Program-made: the position numbers and the translations under genes
Shown here: in pieces, positions 1 through 11,520 of the stretch
Numbering within the stretch: position 1 is the first letter of the stretch
Layout: each line of letters opens with the position of its first letter
Assembly: GCA_963691705.1 (NCBI GenBank)
Contig: OY829545.1
Coordinates: forward strand, 44,441,475 to 44,505,474
DNA: 64,000 bases
Direction of reading: 5' to 3'
From: Viola odorata
Lineage: Eukaryota > Streptophyta > Magnoliopsida > Malpighiales > Violaceae
The notes under the pieces: generated by a model
Seen by the model: the letters and a program-made list of their open reading frames with translations, nothing else
Told to the model about the DNA's origin: nothing
Databases searched by the model: none

Positions 1-112
1 ACTCAGCCGCCAATTTCTAATTGCCTTTGATCGAGACTACTCCCTCCCACGAGGGATATTTCATCCTCAAATGCTTTTGGGATATCGCCACTCCGAAACG
101 GTTGAGGAAAGG

Positions 113-1117
113 TCATCCAAGTATAGCATTATAGGGCAGATTTACGTCCACGACCAGGAATAGCAGCTCCTCTGACCGCTTGGAGGTATCCTCTCTAAAG
201 TACACTAGCAGGGTGGTTACCCCAGTCACTGGGATTGGGACTCTGTCTACTCCAATTATGGGCTTCTTGCAAGGCATTAACTCGCTATCGGGGCGCTTCA
301 TAAGGTTGTAAGCCTCCAATGAGAATAAGTTCACAGCACTACCGTTGTCAACGAGAGTTCTTCTAACTCCGTGACTAGCGATAATGGGTGTGACCACTAG
401 CGCATCATTGTATGGATAAATAACGCCTTTCTCGTCCTCTTCAGAAAAGGATAACACCATTCGATCTAGAGCACTTATCGCTTCGATTTTTACTAACGCG
501 CCCTCTCGCTTCCGCTTCTCTCCTGTCGCGGGCGCCAATTGTGCTGGTTCGTCTAGGTAGGGTGTGCCTCCGGCTATGATATTGATGATAGGGACATCAT
601 CGTCATCAACCATAAGTGTCTCCCTACCTCTCCCCACAGGGGTAGCATTATTTCCTGGAGCGCGAGGAGGTACCTGTCTGTTATCAGTCGCTCTATCCGT
701 CGGGTTGTTCCTGGCTTCCTCTCTTACCTTAGTGGCAAATTCACCGAGATAACCATCCTCTACTAGACGTTCTATCGCTAGTTTTAATTCTCTGCATACT
801 TCCGTGGAGTGTCCCTTACCTTTGTGAGTGAAACTTGCAGAAGGCATTTTTCCTTCCTCCTATGATGACTCCAGGCTTAACGGGGGCTAGCTAACGAATG
901 GGTAGGTTCCGCAATCGCTAATATTTCCGCTCTTGGTAAAATAAGGGAGGGAAGGTCCGGGTCATAAATTCGGCCCTTGGGAGGATCTCCTTGTCGCCGC
1001 GTTGGCGAGTTGCCAAACTTTCCCCTCGAAAAGTTGCCTCTTCACCGGTTGGAGGTCTTGGGAATATGATCTTTTCGCTGAGCGTAATCGTCGATAAAAA
1101 GATCCTCTCAAGTTTTG
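113..1117 (-). pseudogene. gag C-terminus and aspartic protease of Tat element A
   Basis: The open part (847 down to 113, 244 aa) starts in a degenerate zinc-knuckle region with KGHSTEVC, followed by EDGYLGEFA, IAGGTP and the protease core LVDNGSAVNL. The active site is D-N-G-S, not the usual D-S/T-G, and element D has the same form, so it is a lineage trait. The frame is lost upstream of 847. Between about 850 and 1117 it can still be followed in shifted frames (EILAIAEP; then DLFIDDYAQRKDHIPK). A TGA at 1108-1110 probably arose from CGA. Downstream RT lies outside the window. Confidence 0.8.
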
Positions 1118-1124
1118 GTGGTAG
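1118..1124. repeat. left target-site duplication of Athila-like insertion B
   Basis: GTGGTAG occurs here and again at 9022-9028, exactly at the two edges of the interrupted gag of element A. Five of these bases are expected to be the duplication made by integrase; which five is ambiguous. Rejoining the flanks at this site restores gag reading (N-A-P-T-T-K-T). Confidence 0.75.
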
Positions 1125-2785
1125 ATTGATGGTTTATTTTCAATGTTTTATCTTCTCTTTTATTATTAATTGAGATGATAATTATGCTACTTTGAGCTTG
1201 TTTCCTTCCTATTTTGCTTTTCAGGCTTAATAATCGTTAATTGAGGAAAAGGAACGAAAAGCTTGAAGATCAGAGCCAAAAACAATCATTCAGTGTTGGA
1301 ATTTTGATTTCAGCCTACTGCCTTCCGAGTTTGGTCTCTTCGTCCCAGGGCCACTTCACCATTTTGCCGAAATCAGCTCTTCTCGAGGCCTTGACATGAA
1401 GCGACCTGTCAGAGTTCCAGCCTGGACAGCACTGGGCGTATTTTTGTATTTAATTTGTGAGTGCTGGTTCAGCCAGCCTGGAACCTGGAGGACTTGAGCA
1501 CGAGTGTTAGTGCTTGGATTCCCTCTTCCACCTTGCAGAAGCACCAAGGGGACATCAATGGAAGAATGATAGAAACATTCCCTTTGCATTATTCAAAGAT
1601 TATTCTCTCCAAAAGTAAAGTAGTGCCCAGCACCAGCCTGGTATGGCAGCACATGCTGCAATTATTTTATGGTGAAGGCTGGACCTTTGAAGTCTATCAG
1701 AGGAGAAGAAGAATGGCTATTAATATAACAACGAAGCAAAGGAAAATGGGGGGTTCGAAGAGAGAAAAATCAGCACTTCTCATATTTTTCCAGTTTTATT
1801 TCCAGCTTTGCTTTGTAATTTTCGGATTTAAACTTATTTTGCTATTTTGATTATGTATTGTACCTAAGCACTCGGTTCCTGGTAGGGATCAAGAGATTGG
1901 CTGGTATGTTGCTTGTGAGACTTATTTGAGCTTAATAGAAATGAATTTCATATTTCTCTCCTTTTTGTTTTAACTTTAAACTTGTCTTTGTTAATTTTTG
2001 AGCTTGATCAACTTGAATTTAATCTGGACAAGTGCAGTCAGTTCTCTTGTGATTAAATCACTCTTAGAGAACAGTAGTAGGCGATTTCAGCAGGGTAAAA
2101 GGGCATTTACTTGGTCTGAGCTGATAGAAGGAATTGAACTAGACTTCCCTCCCATCTCAAGGTCTTGAGAAGGGCCGACCTGGGTGACAGCTGGGTTTGC
2201 TGCCAGACTTGACCAGACCTTAGGATGATGAATAATTCCCGATGTCTAGAAGAAGGATCTCACTGATTTTATCAATCTCTTGAGTTTTTCCCGTAAGCTT
2301 TCTGATTCCTTTGTTGAAGGCTCCGCATGGCCAAGCAAAGTGGCGGATTAGAATCTTAGGATGAGCTTAGGAAGGTTAGGGTGCTTTAATGGAAGTGATT
2401 CTTTTAATTCACTTTTGAAGCGAGATTTGGGAAATCTTAGTGTGAACTGATTTCCGCAACTTCTTCTATGAAAACCATTTCGAAAATGTATTTTGTCAAT
2501 GATCAACAACTTGCCATTGCCATCTCGTAATGATCTCTACCTGGAATTCTTTCTCATCAGTAATTCTCTCCATTTTATAACTGTTTTATTGCATACAACT
2601 GTCACTATTTTTACTGTATTTCCGTTTAATCATAACTTCACCACAAAAACTTGGTTTTATACTTGGTTATTTGCAGGAACAACAAGAGTTAGACAAGCTT
2701 GTCCTTGTGGGATCGATCCTCTCATCACTATCTACATTTATTTGTAGTTTAGCACTGAGTTGTATTTATATTTTTATGCGGGACA
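1123..2785 (+). repeat. left LTR of Athila-like element B (5' part)
   Basis: This non-coding block begins at the insertion edge in gag of element A and ends where element C begins. Its last 467 bases (2319-2785) are nearly identical (5 differences, all transitions) to 8539-9005, which lies at the other edge of the insertion. That is the expected relation of two LTRs. The 3' end looks like an Athila LTR end: the right copy finishes ACATGCGACACGCCCGTTA, matching the end of LTR C. No protein is encoded, and short ORFs here are chance. The precise first base is uncertain because no clean TG start is visible. Confidence 0.65.
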
Positions 2786-4805
2786 TGTGATAGCGTGTAT
2801 TTTTGCATGATTTTCCCTCCATTATTCCTTTGATTTAGATCTTGATTCTGCTAATTTACCCTTGTTTTCATTACTATTGCAGATTCAGGCTTGGAAAGGG
2901 AGTTTATGCAAAAAGATACGTTTTTGGTGCATTTTTGTGCAATTTCATGCTTCAAGGCCGCAGTCGAGGTCCCGAGCCCAAAGTAGCCTTCAAGGCCCCG
3001 AGTAGAGGTCCCGAGTCCGATTTGATTAAAACGGCTCTGTCCGATTTGATTAAAACGGCTCTGTCCGATTTGATTAAAACGGCTCTTGACCGATTCGACA
3101 CTATCAGCTCTTGTCCGATTCAGCCAAAACGGCCCAAGGCCGACTAACAATCCGAAACGGCTACAACCTTCCAACCAGACCAACGGGAAGAAGTAGCACG
3201 AAAGGCTTGTCACTTGTCCACAAAACGGCCTGGGTCCCGAATCGGATTCGGGACCCCCGAAGATATTTCTGGGCAGTCTGCCATGAATCCGCGCGCCAAG
3301 GATTATTTAATTCTCAATATTCTTCTGGTCCCTAGGCGTGCCTGACCAGCTCCTAATATTCCCTTCTCCCTCAACTTCATGTTTCCCACCTTCTTTGGTT
3401 CAAGAATATCATGGGCTACTTAAAGTATTAATTAAGTAAAGGATTATTTTAATCCTTAGTGCTTTTCTTGTCCCCTAGAAGTGGAAGACAACTCTCATTA
3501 GCTGGAGAATCTCTCTTGAGTGGAAATATGAGGAGGCTGGTCGGATTGGAGACTATAGAAGCAAGGAAGAGCATAATTTGAAGTGTGTAATTTTTACCAT
3601 TGATTTTTACATAGGACTTTTAGATAGTTTCTGATTTCTCTCTCTAGTTTCTCTTTCTAGTTCTTGTTAGCTCCTTCACTCTTGGCTGCTGGGCCTAAAA
3701 CCAGATTTGGTGTTTGTAAACAAGTGTTCCTCCTTTAATCTTTTAATTTAATTATTATGCTTTCTTTGATTATTATTTATTTTTATCCAAGCATGAGTAG
3801 CTAAATCTTTAATTCTTAGCAAGGGTGATTCAAGGGTTGCAAGGTCAGATTTGAAGCCTAAGTGTGTTTAATATATTCTTGATGTTATATTCAGTTGCTT
3901 ATCGTTTTTATTAAAACTTCACATGGAGTGTTTAAAGGCTTGATCACCCGATTTATACCTTGTGTGAATGCTGCCATTTGTGTGATGAATACGAGAGGAA
4001 AATTGCATGATAGAGTAGGCGTCTATTTAGTCTCGACTGCTTAGGAGTGGTCTTGAATTGATAGGGTGAGTAGTTGATTGATTCGGGGTCACGAGCCTGA
4101 CAAACTGAGGGACCTTTAGGATCAGTTGTGTCTTTTCTTATCTTCATGGGCAGTGTGAGTATTGCCCTCCCGCATTCGTGCCTGGAGGGATGGCGGACTG
4201 TCAAGATTACCTCATATGTGAGAACGGGGGGTAGTTTCTCTTAAGAGAAAAGTAGGAGATATCCGAGAAATCTGGTCTCTATGTCACTTCTATGACGTCT
4301 CGAATAGAATAATTTCGTGCTGATGATAATCGGGACCCCCGAATGCAACCCAAGAACACCTATTGCTAAGAATCTTCTCTGATTGATTATTTGTGTTTAT
4401 TATTCCTCTGTTTTATTATCTTGTCTCCTTTACTGATTTACTAATTTGGCTATTAATCAATTACCACCTTCTGTTCTATTACTCTTGAATTATTTACTGT
4501 TTTGCTTTATTTTACCATTCGGGACCCCGAAAGTGACATTCGGGACCCCGAGCATTGCTTACTTAGATAAAATTGTTAGCTCCCGAATCTCTCTTGACTG
4601 ATTAGTTTCAGTCAAGCATAAAACCCCCCAGATTGTTACTTTTCATGCCTTTGTTCTGTGGTTTCATTAAAGACTATAAATCAGTCTCTCACAATCCCCG
4701 TGTTCGACCCTGACTACCACTGTACACATTATCCATTGTGCACACATATTTTCAGGCACTATAAATCATCATTTGACTGACGATCAACATGCGAGACGCC
4801 CGTCA
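2786..4805 (+). repeat. 5' LTR of Athila-like element C
   Basis: It starts TGTGATAGCG and ends ACGCCCGTCA (TG...CA). It is about 2.0 kb long, usual for Athila, and is followed after five bases by a tRNA-Asp primer site. It sits 16 bases before the end of LTR B, so C inserted into B. A matching 3' LTR is absent, so C is incomplete. Confidence 0.75.
3017..3088 (+). repeat. three tandem 24-bp units inside LTR C
   Basis: The unit CCGATTTGATTAAAACGGCT plus CTGT is repeated at 3017, 3041 and 3065. Looser relatives continue to about 3150. Tandem units in U3 often act as enhancer-like modules, but that role is only inferred here. Confidence 0.8.
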
Positions 4806-4810
4806 TAAAT

Positions 4811-4828
4811 TGGCGCCGTTGCCGGGGA
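4811..4828 (+). other. primer binding site (tRNA-Asp) of element C
   Basis: TGGCGCCGTTGCCGGGGA is complementary to the 3' end of plant tRNA-Asp(GTC). It lies five bases after LTR C, as in Athila elements, and marks the start of minus-strand DNA synthesis. Confidence 0.92.
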
Positions 4829-4859
4829 CAACGTGTTCTAATTTTTGATTTTCTTGTTC

Positions 4860-6371
4860 ATGACCAGGTCATCTAGTTCACAACCACTACCTTACATTCC
4901 AGAGATTTCCAGAACGGAAACAGCAATCAGAATTTCCAAACGAAAATTCAGTGAGTTTTCCTTATCCGGATCAGATTCAGAAACAGAAGTCAGTTCATCT
5001 CGAGACCTTGAGACGAACCAACCAGTACCTGAGGCTGAACCTGAACCAGAGATGGCTAATCCACCTGAACCTACCCTTCGGGAGCTCAATCAAGGAGCTG
5101 AACAGGAGTCTTTCCTATGTATTAATTACCGTCCAATACCAAATGACTGGGCCGTGAAATCAAATGTCATGCACAACCTCAGCAAATTCAGAGGACATGC
5201 ATCCGAAAACCCCTACAAGCACCTCCAGAAATTTCAATTTGAATGTGATGCTCTAAAACCGACTGGAGTGAGTCTTGAACGAGCCAAGTTGAGAGCTTTT
5301 CCATGGTCTTTAGAGGACTCAGCCAAGAATTGGTTTTTCAGTCTTCCACACAACTCCATCAACACTTGGGCTGAAATGGCTGCCACCTTTCTCAAGAAAT
5401 ATTGGTCAGCAACCAAAGCTGGAGCTGCAAGAAAGAGTCTTGTTGCTATTCAACAGCGAGGAGATGAGTCTTTTGGCGAATACCATCAGAGGTTTAAAGA
5501 CCTTCAAGAGGTTTGTCCTACCCATGGCGTGGCAGAGCAATCACTCATACAATATTTCTATGATGGGATGTGTATTAAGGACAAAGAAAAGCTTGATTCA
5601 GTTGCTGGAGGAGCACTGTTAGACTTAACACCAAGTCGAGCAAGGGCTCTCATTCAAACTTTGGCAGATAATTGCCAACAAAATGGAGCTCATGACCGTA
5701 CCACCTCTGCACACAATCTCAATGTGGCTGCTCTTGAGAGACACATGGAAGAAGTGTCTACTTTTATGAAGAATTTTCCAGCCACAATCGCCCAAATTCA
5801 GCAAATTCCACCTCAGCAAGTTATACCTTGTGGAGTTTGTTGTCAAATAGGGCATATGACACACGATTGTCCGCTCGTTGCAGACCCTACTGAGCAAGTC
5901 AATTCCGCCATGCCACAGCAAGGAAATTCATACTCCAACACCAGTAACCAAGGCTGGAAAAACCACTCTCACTATGGGTGGGGTGAAAATCAGCAACAAC
6001 CTCCGTTTGAGTGGAGGAATTTCAAGCCTAGACCCCAGCAAAATTACCAAAACAATCAAGGCAATCCTCTGCCTACTCAACCTCAATTACCAACACCACA
6101 ACAACCACTACTATTACCAGCACCACCACAGATACCCATTGAAGAAACACTTAAACAAATCCTTCAACCTTTCATGCAATCAACCCAAGCTACCATAGCT
6201 GATCTCCAAAAACAGATTGGGCAGCTAACCATGAATCAGCAGAACACATCAGGACAATTGCCATCTAACACAGTTGATAATCCTAAGCATGTTGTAAATG
6301 CTATGACCTTACGAAGTGGAAAAGATCTGCCGCCCAAGACCAGTTCATCTCAAGACCTTGAGATGAACTGA
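4860..6371 (+). pseudogene. gag of Athila-like element C
   Basis: Structural polyprotein of about 503 aa. The first ATG in frame is at 4860 (MTRSSSSQPLP), 32 bases after the primer site. The capsid part has the retrotransposon gag pattern (FPWSLEDSAKNWF, then LKKYW and FGEYHQRFKDL). One zinc knuckle follows, CGVCCQIGHMTHDCP, near residue 325, and then a Q/P-rich tail. The frame ends at TGA 6369-6371 but continues in the same frame into protease-RT. The stop is therefore most simply a nonsense mutation, though a gag-pol readthrough stop is possible. Confidence 0.88.
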
Positions 6372-8537
6372 TCAGAACAACAACCAGAATCTGAAACAGA
6401 AGTGTTTCAGGAATCATCAACTCCCATAGCAGAATCATCTACTCCAGTAGGTGAAGCATCCATTCCAACTCCAGAAGCACAGAAAGAAGTTTCAAACCCT
6501 CAGGTAACACCTTTTCCTTTTCCCGAAAGGCCTTCAAAAGCCAAGAAGGAGAAGGATAAGCAAAAAATTCTTGAAGTTTTTCGTAAAGTTGCTATTAATG
6601 TGCCATTGCTAGACATGATATCTCAGGTTCCTAAATACGCTAAATTCTTAAAGGATTTATGTACTAACAAGAAGAAACTAGCAGGCATGGAAACAGTGAA
6701 CTTTAACGAAAATGTTTCTGCTATTTTACAAAAAGAGCTTCCTACAAAATGCAAAGATCAAGGTACCTTTGTGATACCTTGTAAGATCGGGAGCAAGGAA
6801 GTGGAGAAAGCATTGTGCGATCTTGGAGCAGGTATAAATGTCATGTCTCTTTCCATTTTTGAAACTTTGAATATAGGAAATCTTAAGGAAACTAGAGTTG
6901 TTATACAACTTGCTGATAGATCCATAGTCTACCCCGTTGGAGTAGTAGAGGATGTCTTGGTGCAGGTAAATGACTTTATTTTTCCAGTAGATTTCTATAT
7001 TGTTGACATGCAAAAAGAGGATGTTACTAAGACTACTGATGTGATTCTTGGTAGACCTTTTTTGAGAACAGCCCGTGCTAAAATTGATGTGTATGATGGG
7101 TGTTTAACGCTTGAATTTGGTGAGGAAATGATTAGATTTAACATGTATGAAGCAATGAAATACCCTAAAGATTTGCACTGTGTTAATTTTTTAGATGTTA
7201 TTGATCCTTTGGTTAATGACGTTTCTGAAATTAATAATGTTGATCCACTTGAGTATGTTCTTGGTAAGGGTTTGTCTAATGATGAAGTGAAAAAATTGCA
7301 AGATGAATTACCAATCAGACCTGAAATCCTTAATCTTGTCAAGGAGCTGGATGTTTCAGACACTACTACAGGTACTGTACAAGCTTTAGAATCAACAGAC
7401 CAAGTCACTAAACTTCAACCTTCGATTTTGCAGGCACCCAACTTGGAACTCAAAACACTACCTGATCACTTAAAGTACTCGTTTCTAGGCCTTGAGAAGA
7501 GCCTACCAGTAATAATTTCCAGCAAGCTGACCAACACGCAAGAAGAAAGACTTCTGAACGTCTTGAAGGAATTCAAGGGAGCAATCGGCTGGACCATAGC
7601 CGACATCAAGGGAATATCTCCTGCTGTTTGCACCCATAGAATACACCTAGAAGAAGGCAGCAAAACCGTGAGACAACCACAAAGGAGGCTCAATCCTCCA
7701 ATGATGGAAGTCGTGAAAAAGGAAATTCTTAAACTCCTTGCCGCAGGTGTAATCTATCCTATTTCTGATTCTTCTTGGGTGAGTCCTGTGCAGGTTGTTC
7801 CTAAGAAATCAGGAATTACAGTGGTGGCAAACAATGAAGGAGAATTGGTGCCTATGAGAGAGCAAAATTCATGGAGAGTATGCATAGATTATAGGAGGCT
7901 GAACAATGCTACTCGGAAGGACCATTTTCCCCTTCCATTTATCGACCAGATGCTCGAAAGGTTGGCAGGTAAATCACACTATTATTGTCTTGATGGATTT
8001 TCAGGATTCCATCAAATTCCCGTAGCCATTGAAGACCAAGAAAAGACAACCTTTACTTGCCCCTTTGGTACGTTTGCATACAAGAGGATGCCCTTTGGTT
8101 TGTGTAATGCACCTGCTACTTTTCAGCGGTGTATGGTGAGTATATTTTCAGATTTTGTAGAAAAAGGGATTGAAGTTTTCATGGACGATTTCACCGTTTA
8201 TGGAAACTCATTTGATGAATGTTTGGAAAACTTGAGAAAAGTCTTGATTAGATGCATGGAAACTAATTTGGTTTTGAATTATGAGAAATGCCATTTTATG
8301 GTAAATCAAGGATTAATCCTAGGCCATATTATTTCAAAGAAAGGTATAGAAGTGGACAAAGCAAAAATTGATGTGATTGACTCATTACCTTACCCATCTT
8401 ATGTACGAGATGTTCGTTCATTTCTAGGCCATGCAGGTTTTTATAGACGTTTTATCAAGGATTTCTCAAAGGTTGCGGAGCCTATATGTAGGCTGCTGCA
8501 AAAAGATGCAAAATTCGACTTCAATAAGCAATGTAAG
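6372..8537 (+). pseudogene. protease and reverse transcriptase of Athila-like element C, truncated
   Basis: Same frame as gag, with no ATG of its own near the start. The protease has ALCDLGAGINVMSLS and ILGRPFLRTARA. The RT palm runs from SWRVCIDYRRLN through FTCPFGTFAYKRMPFGLCNA to the catalytic FMDD box. FMDD in place of YxDD is typical of Athila. The thumb follows (SFLGHAGFYRRFIKDFS). The protein breaks at about 8537, where RNase H should begin, and runs 13 residues into LTR B sequence before a stop. RNase H, integrase and the 3' LTR are missing. Confidence 0.9.
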
Positions 8538-8538
8538 A

Positions 8539-9021
8539 GGCTCCGCATGGCCAAGCAAAGTGGCGGATTAGAATCTTAGGATGAGCTTAGGAAGGTTAGG
8601 GTGCTTTAATGGAAGTGATTCTTTTAATTCACTTTTGAAGCGAGATTTGGGAAATCTTAGTGTGAACTGATTTCCGCAACTTCTTCTATGAAAACCATTT
8701 CAAAAATGTATTTTGTCAATGATCAACAACTTGCCATTGCCATCTCGTAATGATCTCTACCTGGAATTCTTTCTCATTAGTAATTCTCTCCATTTTATAA
8801 TTGTTTTATTGCATACAACTGTCACTATTTTTACTGTATTTTCGTTTAATCATAACTTCACCATAAAAACTTGGTTTTATACTTGGTTATTTGCAGGAAC
8901 AACAAGAGTTAGACAAGCTTGTCCTTGTGGGATCGATCCTCTCATCACTATCTACATTTATTTGTAGTTTAGCACTGAGTTGTATTTATATTTTTATGCG
9001 GGACATGCGACACGCCCGTTA
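8539..9021 (+). repeat. right LTR of Athila-like element B (3' fragment)
   Basis: Bases 8539-9005 match 2319-2785 with 5 transitions in 467. Sixteen more bases end CGCCCGTTA, like the end of LTR C. It abuts gag of element A at 9022, where GTGGTAG repeats the left edge. The left side is a deletion junction with RT of element C at GGCTCCGCATGG. Confidence 0.75.
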
Positions 9022-10358
9022 GTGGTAGGAGCATTAGGGACTTGAGGCGCGTCTTGTGGCACGTTACGGATTTTGTCCTTGTTTTCTTCTTCTTCCATTC
9101 TCGCATAATTATGGGCTTTCAGCCTTAGTGCGTCCAAAGTCGCTGGGGGGTCCACCATTAACGTGTCTCTTAGTTTCCCATAGCGGCAATTCCACTTCAA
9201 GGCTTCTATAGCAAAACCAACGGTAACGCCCGGCGTTAACGACATCTCCATATCGAAGCGACTAAGGAAATCTTTCAAAGATTCCTGAGGCTTTCTGTGT
9301 ATATCGAATAAAGATGCGGCGGACTTCCTAATGGGGACTGCGGTACTGAATCGGCTTCGAAACTTAGATTCCAATTGCAAAGGAGACCTTAAAACCAGAG
9401 GCGTGCAACTCCTGACAATGTCATGACAAATATTTGGCACAAAGCTGCATCACTGTGGGTCTGAAATTGTACAAAGTCCTTCACCTTGTTAAGGTGAGAA
9501 ATGGGATCTCTGGTACCGTCGTAGGACTCTGTGGGGAGTTTCACATGTCGGCTGACCCTGTGATGCCTTATACGATGGCTGAACGGGTGACCTGAGGTGT
9601 CGTCAAGGATTTCACGCGTATGGCGTGGGGGAGACGCTTCTAAATGACGCCTCCAATTTCATGGATCCGGAGTGTGATGTCGCCTTGGAGACTGGTTGCG
9701 GCTCCTTGGCGAGCGGGTTCGGTGTCTTCTGTTACTGGATCTCTCACTACGTTCAGGGGATACATTTCTATCCACTTCTTCTCGTCGACCGTCCCAACGA
9801 TCCCTGTACTCGTCGAGCCGTCTTTGTCCTTAAGGGACGAGAATTTGCGGCACTTGTGGCACGTAAGGCTCCACTCGCCCCTGAGCGAGTTTCACAAGAC
9901 TGATTGGTGCATCTTTCGCGGGCAAGGCTGATGGAATATTTCTGGGTTGTAGGGGTGATAAGGGTCGTTTGGTGACAATAGATGACGTGAAAATAACCTA
10001 GGGGGGGAACATTCGACCCAGAAACATCAGGCGTGATTCTTGCAGCCAGCTCAGTTAAATAATCCAACCGAGAACGAAGGGCAGATATTTCGCTCGCGAG
10101 GGGGTTGTTTTCGCCGTCTAACATGAATCCCCTCGGAGGTGGAGTAGAAAAACTAGATCCCACCATCTGGGATAAAGAGACGTTCATCTGAGAAGAGGGG
10201 GTTCCCTCTATTGATCTAGAGGGGGGATCTGAAGATTCCAGAGTAATCTACTGTGTTACTATAGAAACATCAGTAGTGGCGAAAGGAAACAACTATCTAT
10301 AGATCGCAAAAGGGATGTTAGAAGATGAAGGCCGTGTGGGCTCCGAATCAGAAGCCAT
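9022..10358 (-). pseudogene. gag N-terminal half of Tat element A
   Basis: The likely start is ATG at 10358 (MASDSEPTRPS), matching MASNQHF in element D, but a stop follows within 25 codons. Further on, in changing frames, are HRVSRHVKLPTESYDGTRDP (about 9560-9440) and the capsid block FSTAVPIRKSAASLFDIHRK to YARMEEEENK (9440 down to 9022). These align with HRVSRHVKLPTDSYLGTSDP and CIPVEKSPAILFDTVRK of element D. Several indels break it, and it ends at the Athila B insertion. Confidence 0.82.
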
Positions 10359-10428
10359 GATCGTTCCGATCTTCCCAGAAAAAACGGAGCTTGGCTATTA
10401 AGGACGCTCACTTAATGAACCAAAGCTC

Positions 10429-10446
10429 TCAATGAAAGCACCAGTT
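10429..10446 (-). other. candidate primer binding site of Tat element A
   Basis: Read on the minus strand, TGGTGCTTTCATTGAG begins two bases inside the 5' LTR end. Element D has TGGTGCTCTCGTTGAG at the same place. The shared position and sequence support a primer site. I could not match it to a specific tRNA. Confidence 0.6.
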
Positions 10447-10977
10447 TGATAAGATTCGAACTTCGGGATGATTGGGGTGATGATTATGGCTGCTCGGAGT
10501 CACTGTAGTCACCATCAAGTGTACCTGCAAGGCGCCAGAGGGGGGGCTCCGGCGTAGATACTCTGATGCTTAAGTTAGTATGGCTGTTCAAAATGGCAGA
10601 GGTTTGAGTAGCGATCGTAGGCTCTCCTAGCGTTTTAAATGGTGGGGTATTTATAGGCCAAGCGAAGGCGTTACCTCTGGGGGGTGGGCGTTATCTGGGG
10701 AGATAACGCCTCAAGTGACGTCATGGACGGCAGCCTCGAGTGACGTCAGGGACAACAGCTTCGAGTGACGTCATGGCTGTCCTGGGATGGTATAACACCG
10801 TACGTGTGGATAGATGACGCAGAAGACCCCTCCCCCGCTGATGTCGACCATCCCAGGGCTCTTCTCTCGGAGAAGGGCGGCGACTTCCGAGGCATGCGCC
10901 CGATAGGTACTGTCGTGTCCGGCCTTAACGTGGGGGTTTTGACAGAAACGCCCCTGAAACGGTCTTGATTGTTATCA
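10447..10977 (-). repeat. 5' LTR of Tat element A
   Basis: 531 bp with inverted ends TGATAA...TTATCA. The low end abuts the primer site. The high end abuts Copia gag sequence broken in the middle of a conserved motif (LTLAKNVA), so the insertion target is clear. Element D has the same terminal TGATAAT/ATTATCA style. Confidence 0.85.
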
Positions 10978-11195
10978 GCAACGTTCTTCGCTAGTGTCAA
11001 ACGTATCACACCCAGAGCATGCCTATCCAATAAGTCCCAATCTTTTTGACTCATCGAATCTGACTTTTTCTCCTCTAAAGGTTCGTGCAGCTTTTTCTGA
11101 TACAGCAAATCCTCGATCTGCATCTTCCAAAATCCAAAATTTGTCCCATCAAACTTGTCGATCTTTATCTTCCCATCGTCTGCCATCGCTCCCAT
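10978..11195 (-). pseudogene. Copia gag N-terminus, truncated by Tat element A
   Basis: MGAMADDGKIKIDKFDGTNF, WKMQIEDLLYQKKLHEPL and DLLDRHALGVIRLTLAKNVA are the start of a Ty1/Copia gag. The start is ATG at 11195 (or 11186), just inside the primer site. The protein stops at 10978, where LTR A begins; reading on into the LTR is accidental. The rest of this Copia element would lie left of base 1. Confidence 0.88.
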
Positions 11196-11220
11196 TCTCC
11201 AACCTTGCTCCGCTACCAGT

Positions 11221-11520
11221 TGCTGGGGGTACTTCTGAGTTGGAAACGAAATCAAGCTAGGATAAGAAAGAATAAACGACAACGAGACAAAGGATTTACC
11301 TGGTTCGGTCTAGCCGCACTCCACAAGCCGCATAAATATTATTGCTCTCAATGATGATTTTACAATTACAAGAGAAGTTATTTATAAGGGAAGAGATTAG
11401 CCTATGCTGTCAAGTTCTAATACCACACAAATTAGGAATTCTAATTAACTAAGACTATAAGTTCTACTCCTACTCCTATTAGGAGTTCTACTTAGCTAAT
11501 CAGACTCCACATACTCAACA
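11221..11520 (-). repeat. 5' LTR of Copia element
   Basis: 300 bp. On the minus strand it begins TGTTGAGTATGTGGAGTC and ends CCCCCAGCA. The next bases, ACTGGTAGCGGAGCAAGG, look like a mutated TGGTATCAGAGC primer site (initiator Met tRNA) common in Copia. The outer edge at 11521 lies in LINE reverse transcriptase, so Copia inserted into the LINE. Confidence 0.85.

Larger units (their letters stand above)
1..10977 (-). mobile_element. Tat-lineage Ty3/Gypsy element A, partial, split by a nested insertion
   Basis: Two blocks (1-1122 and 9022-10977) read as one gag-protease on the minus strand. They resemble element D of this window (29679-41484) along the protein. The 5' LTR is at the high-coordinate end (10447-10977) and the rest of pol lies beyond base 1. 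The blocks are separated by the Athila-like insertion at 1123-9021. When that insertion is removed, the gag frame continues across the join. Frameshifts and stops show it is dead. The lineage call rests on similarity to element D, which has the Tat-specific second RNase H. Confidence 0.85.

Noticed and set aside
2493..8967. Two identical-looking 84-aa ORFs (2493-2747 and 8713-8967)
   Set aside because: They lie in the duplicated LTR B sequence, have no domain, and their similarity is explained by the LTR repeat.
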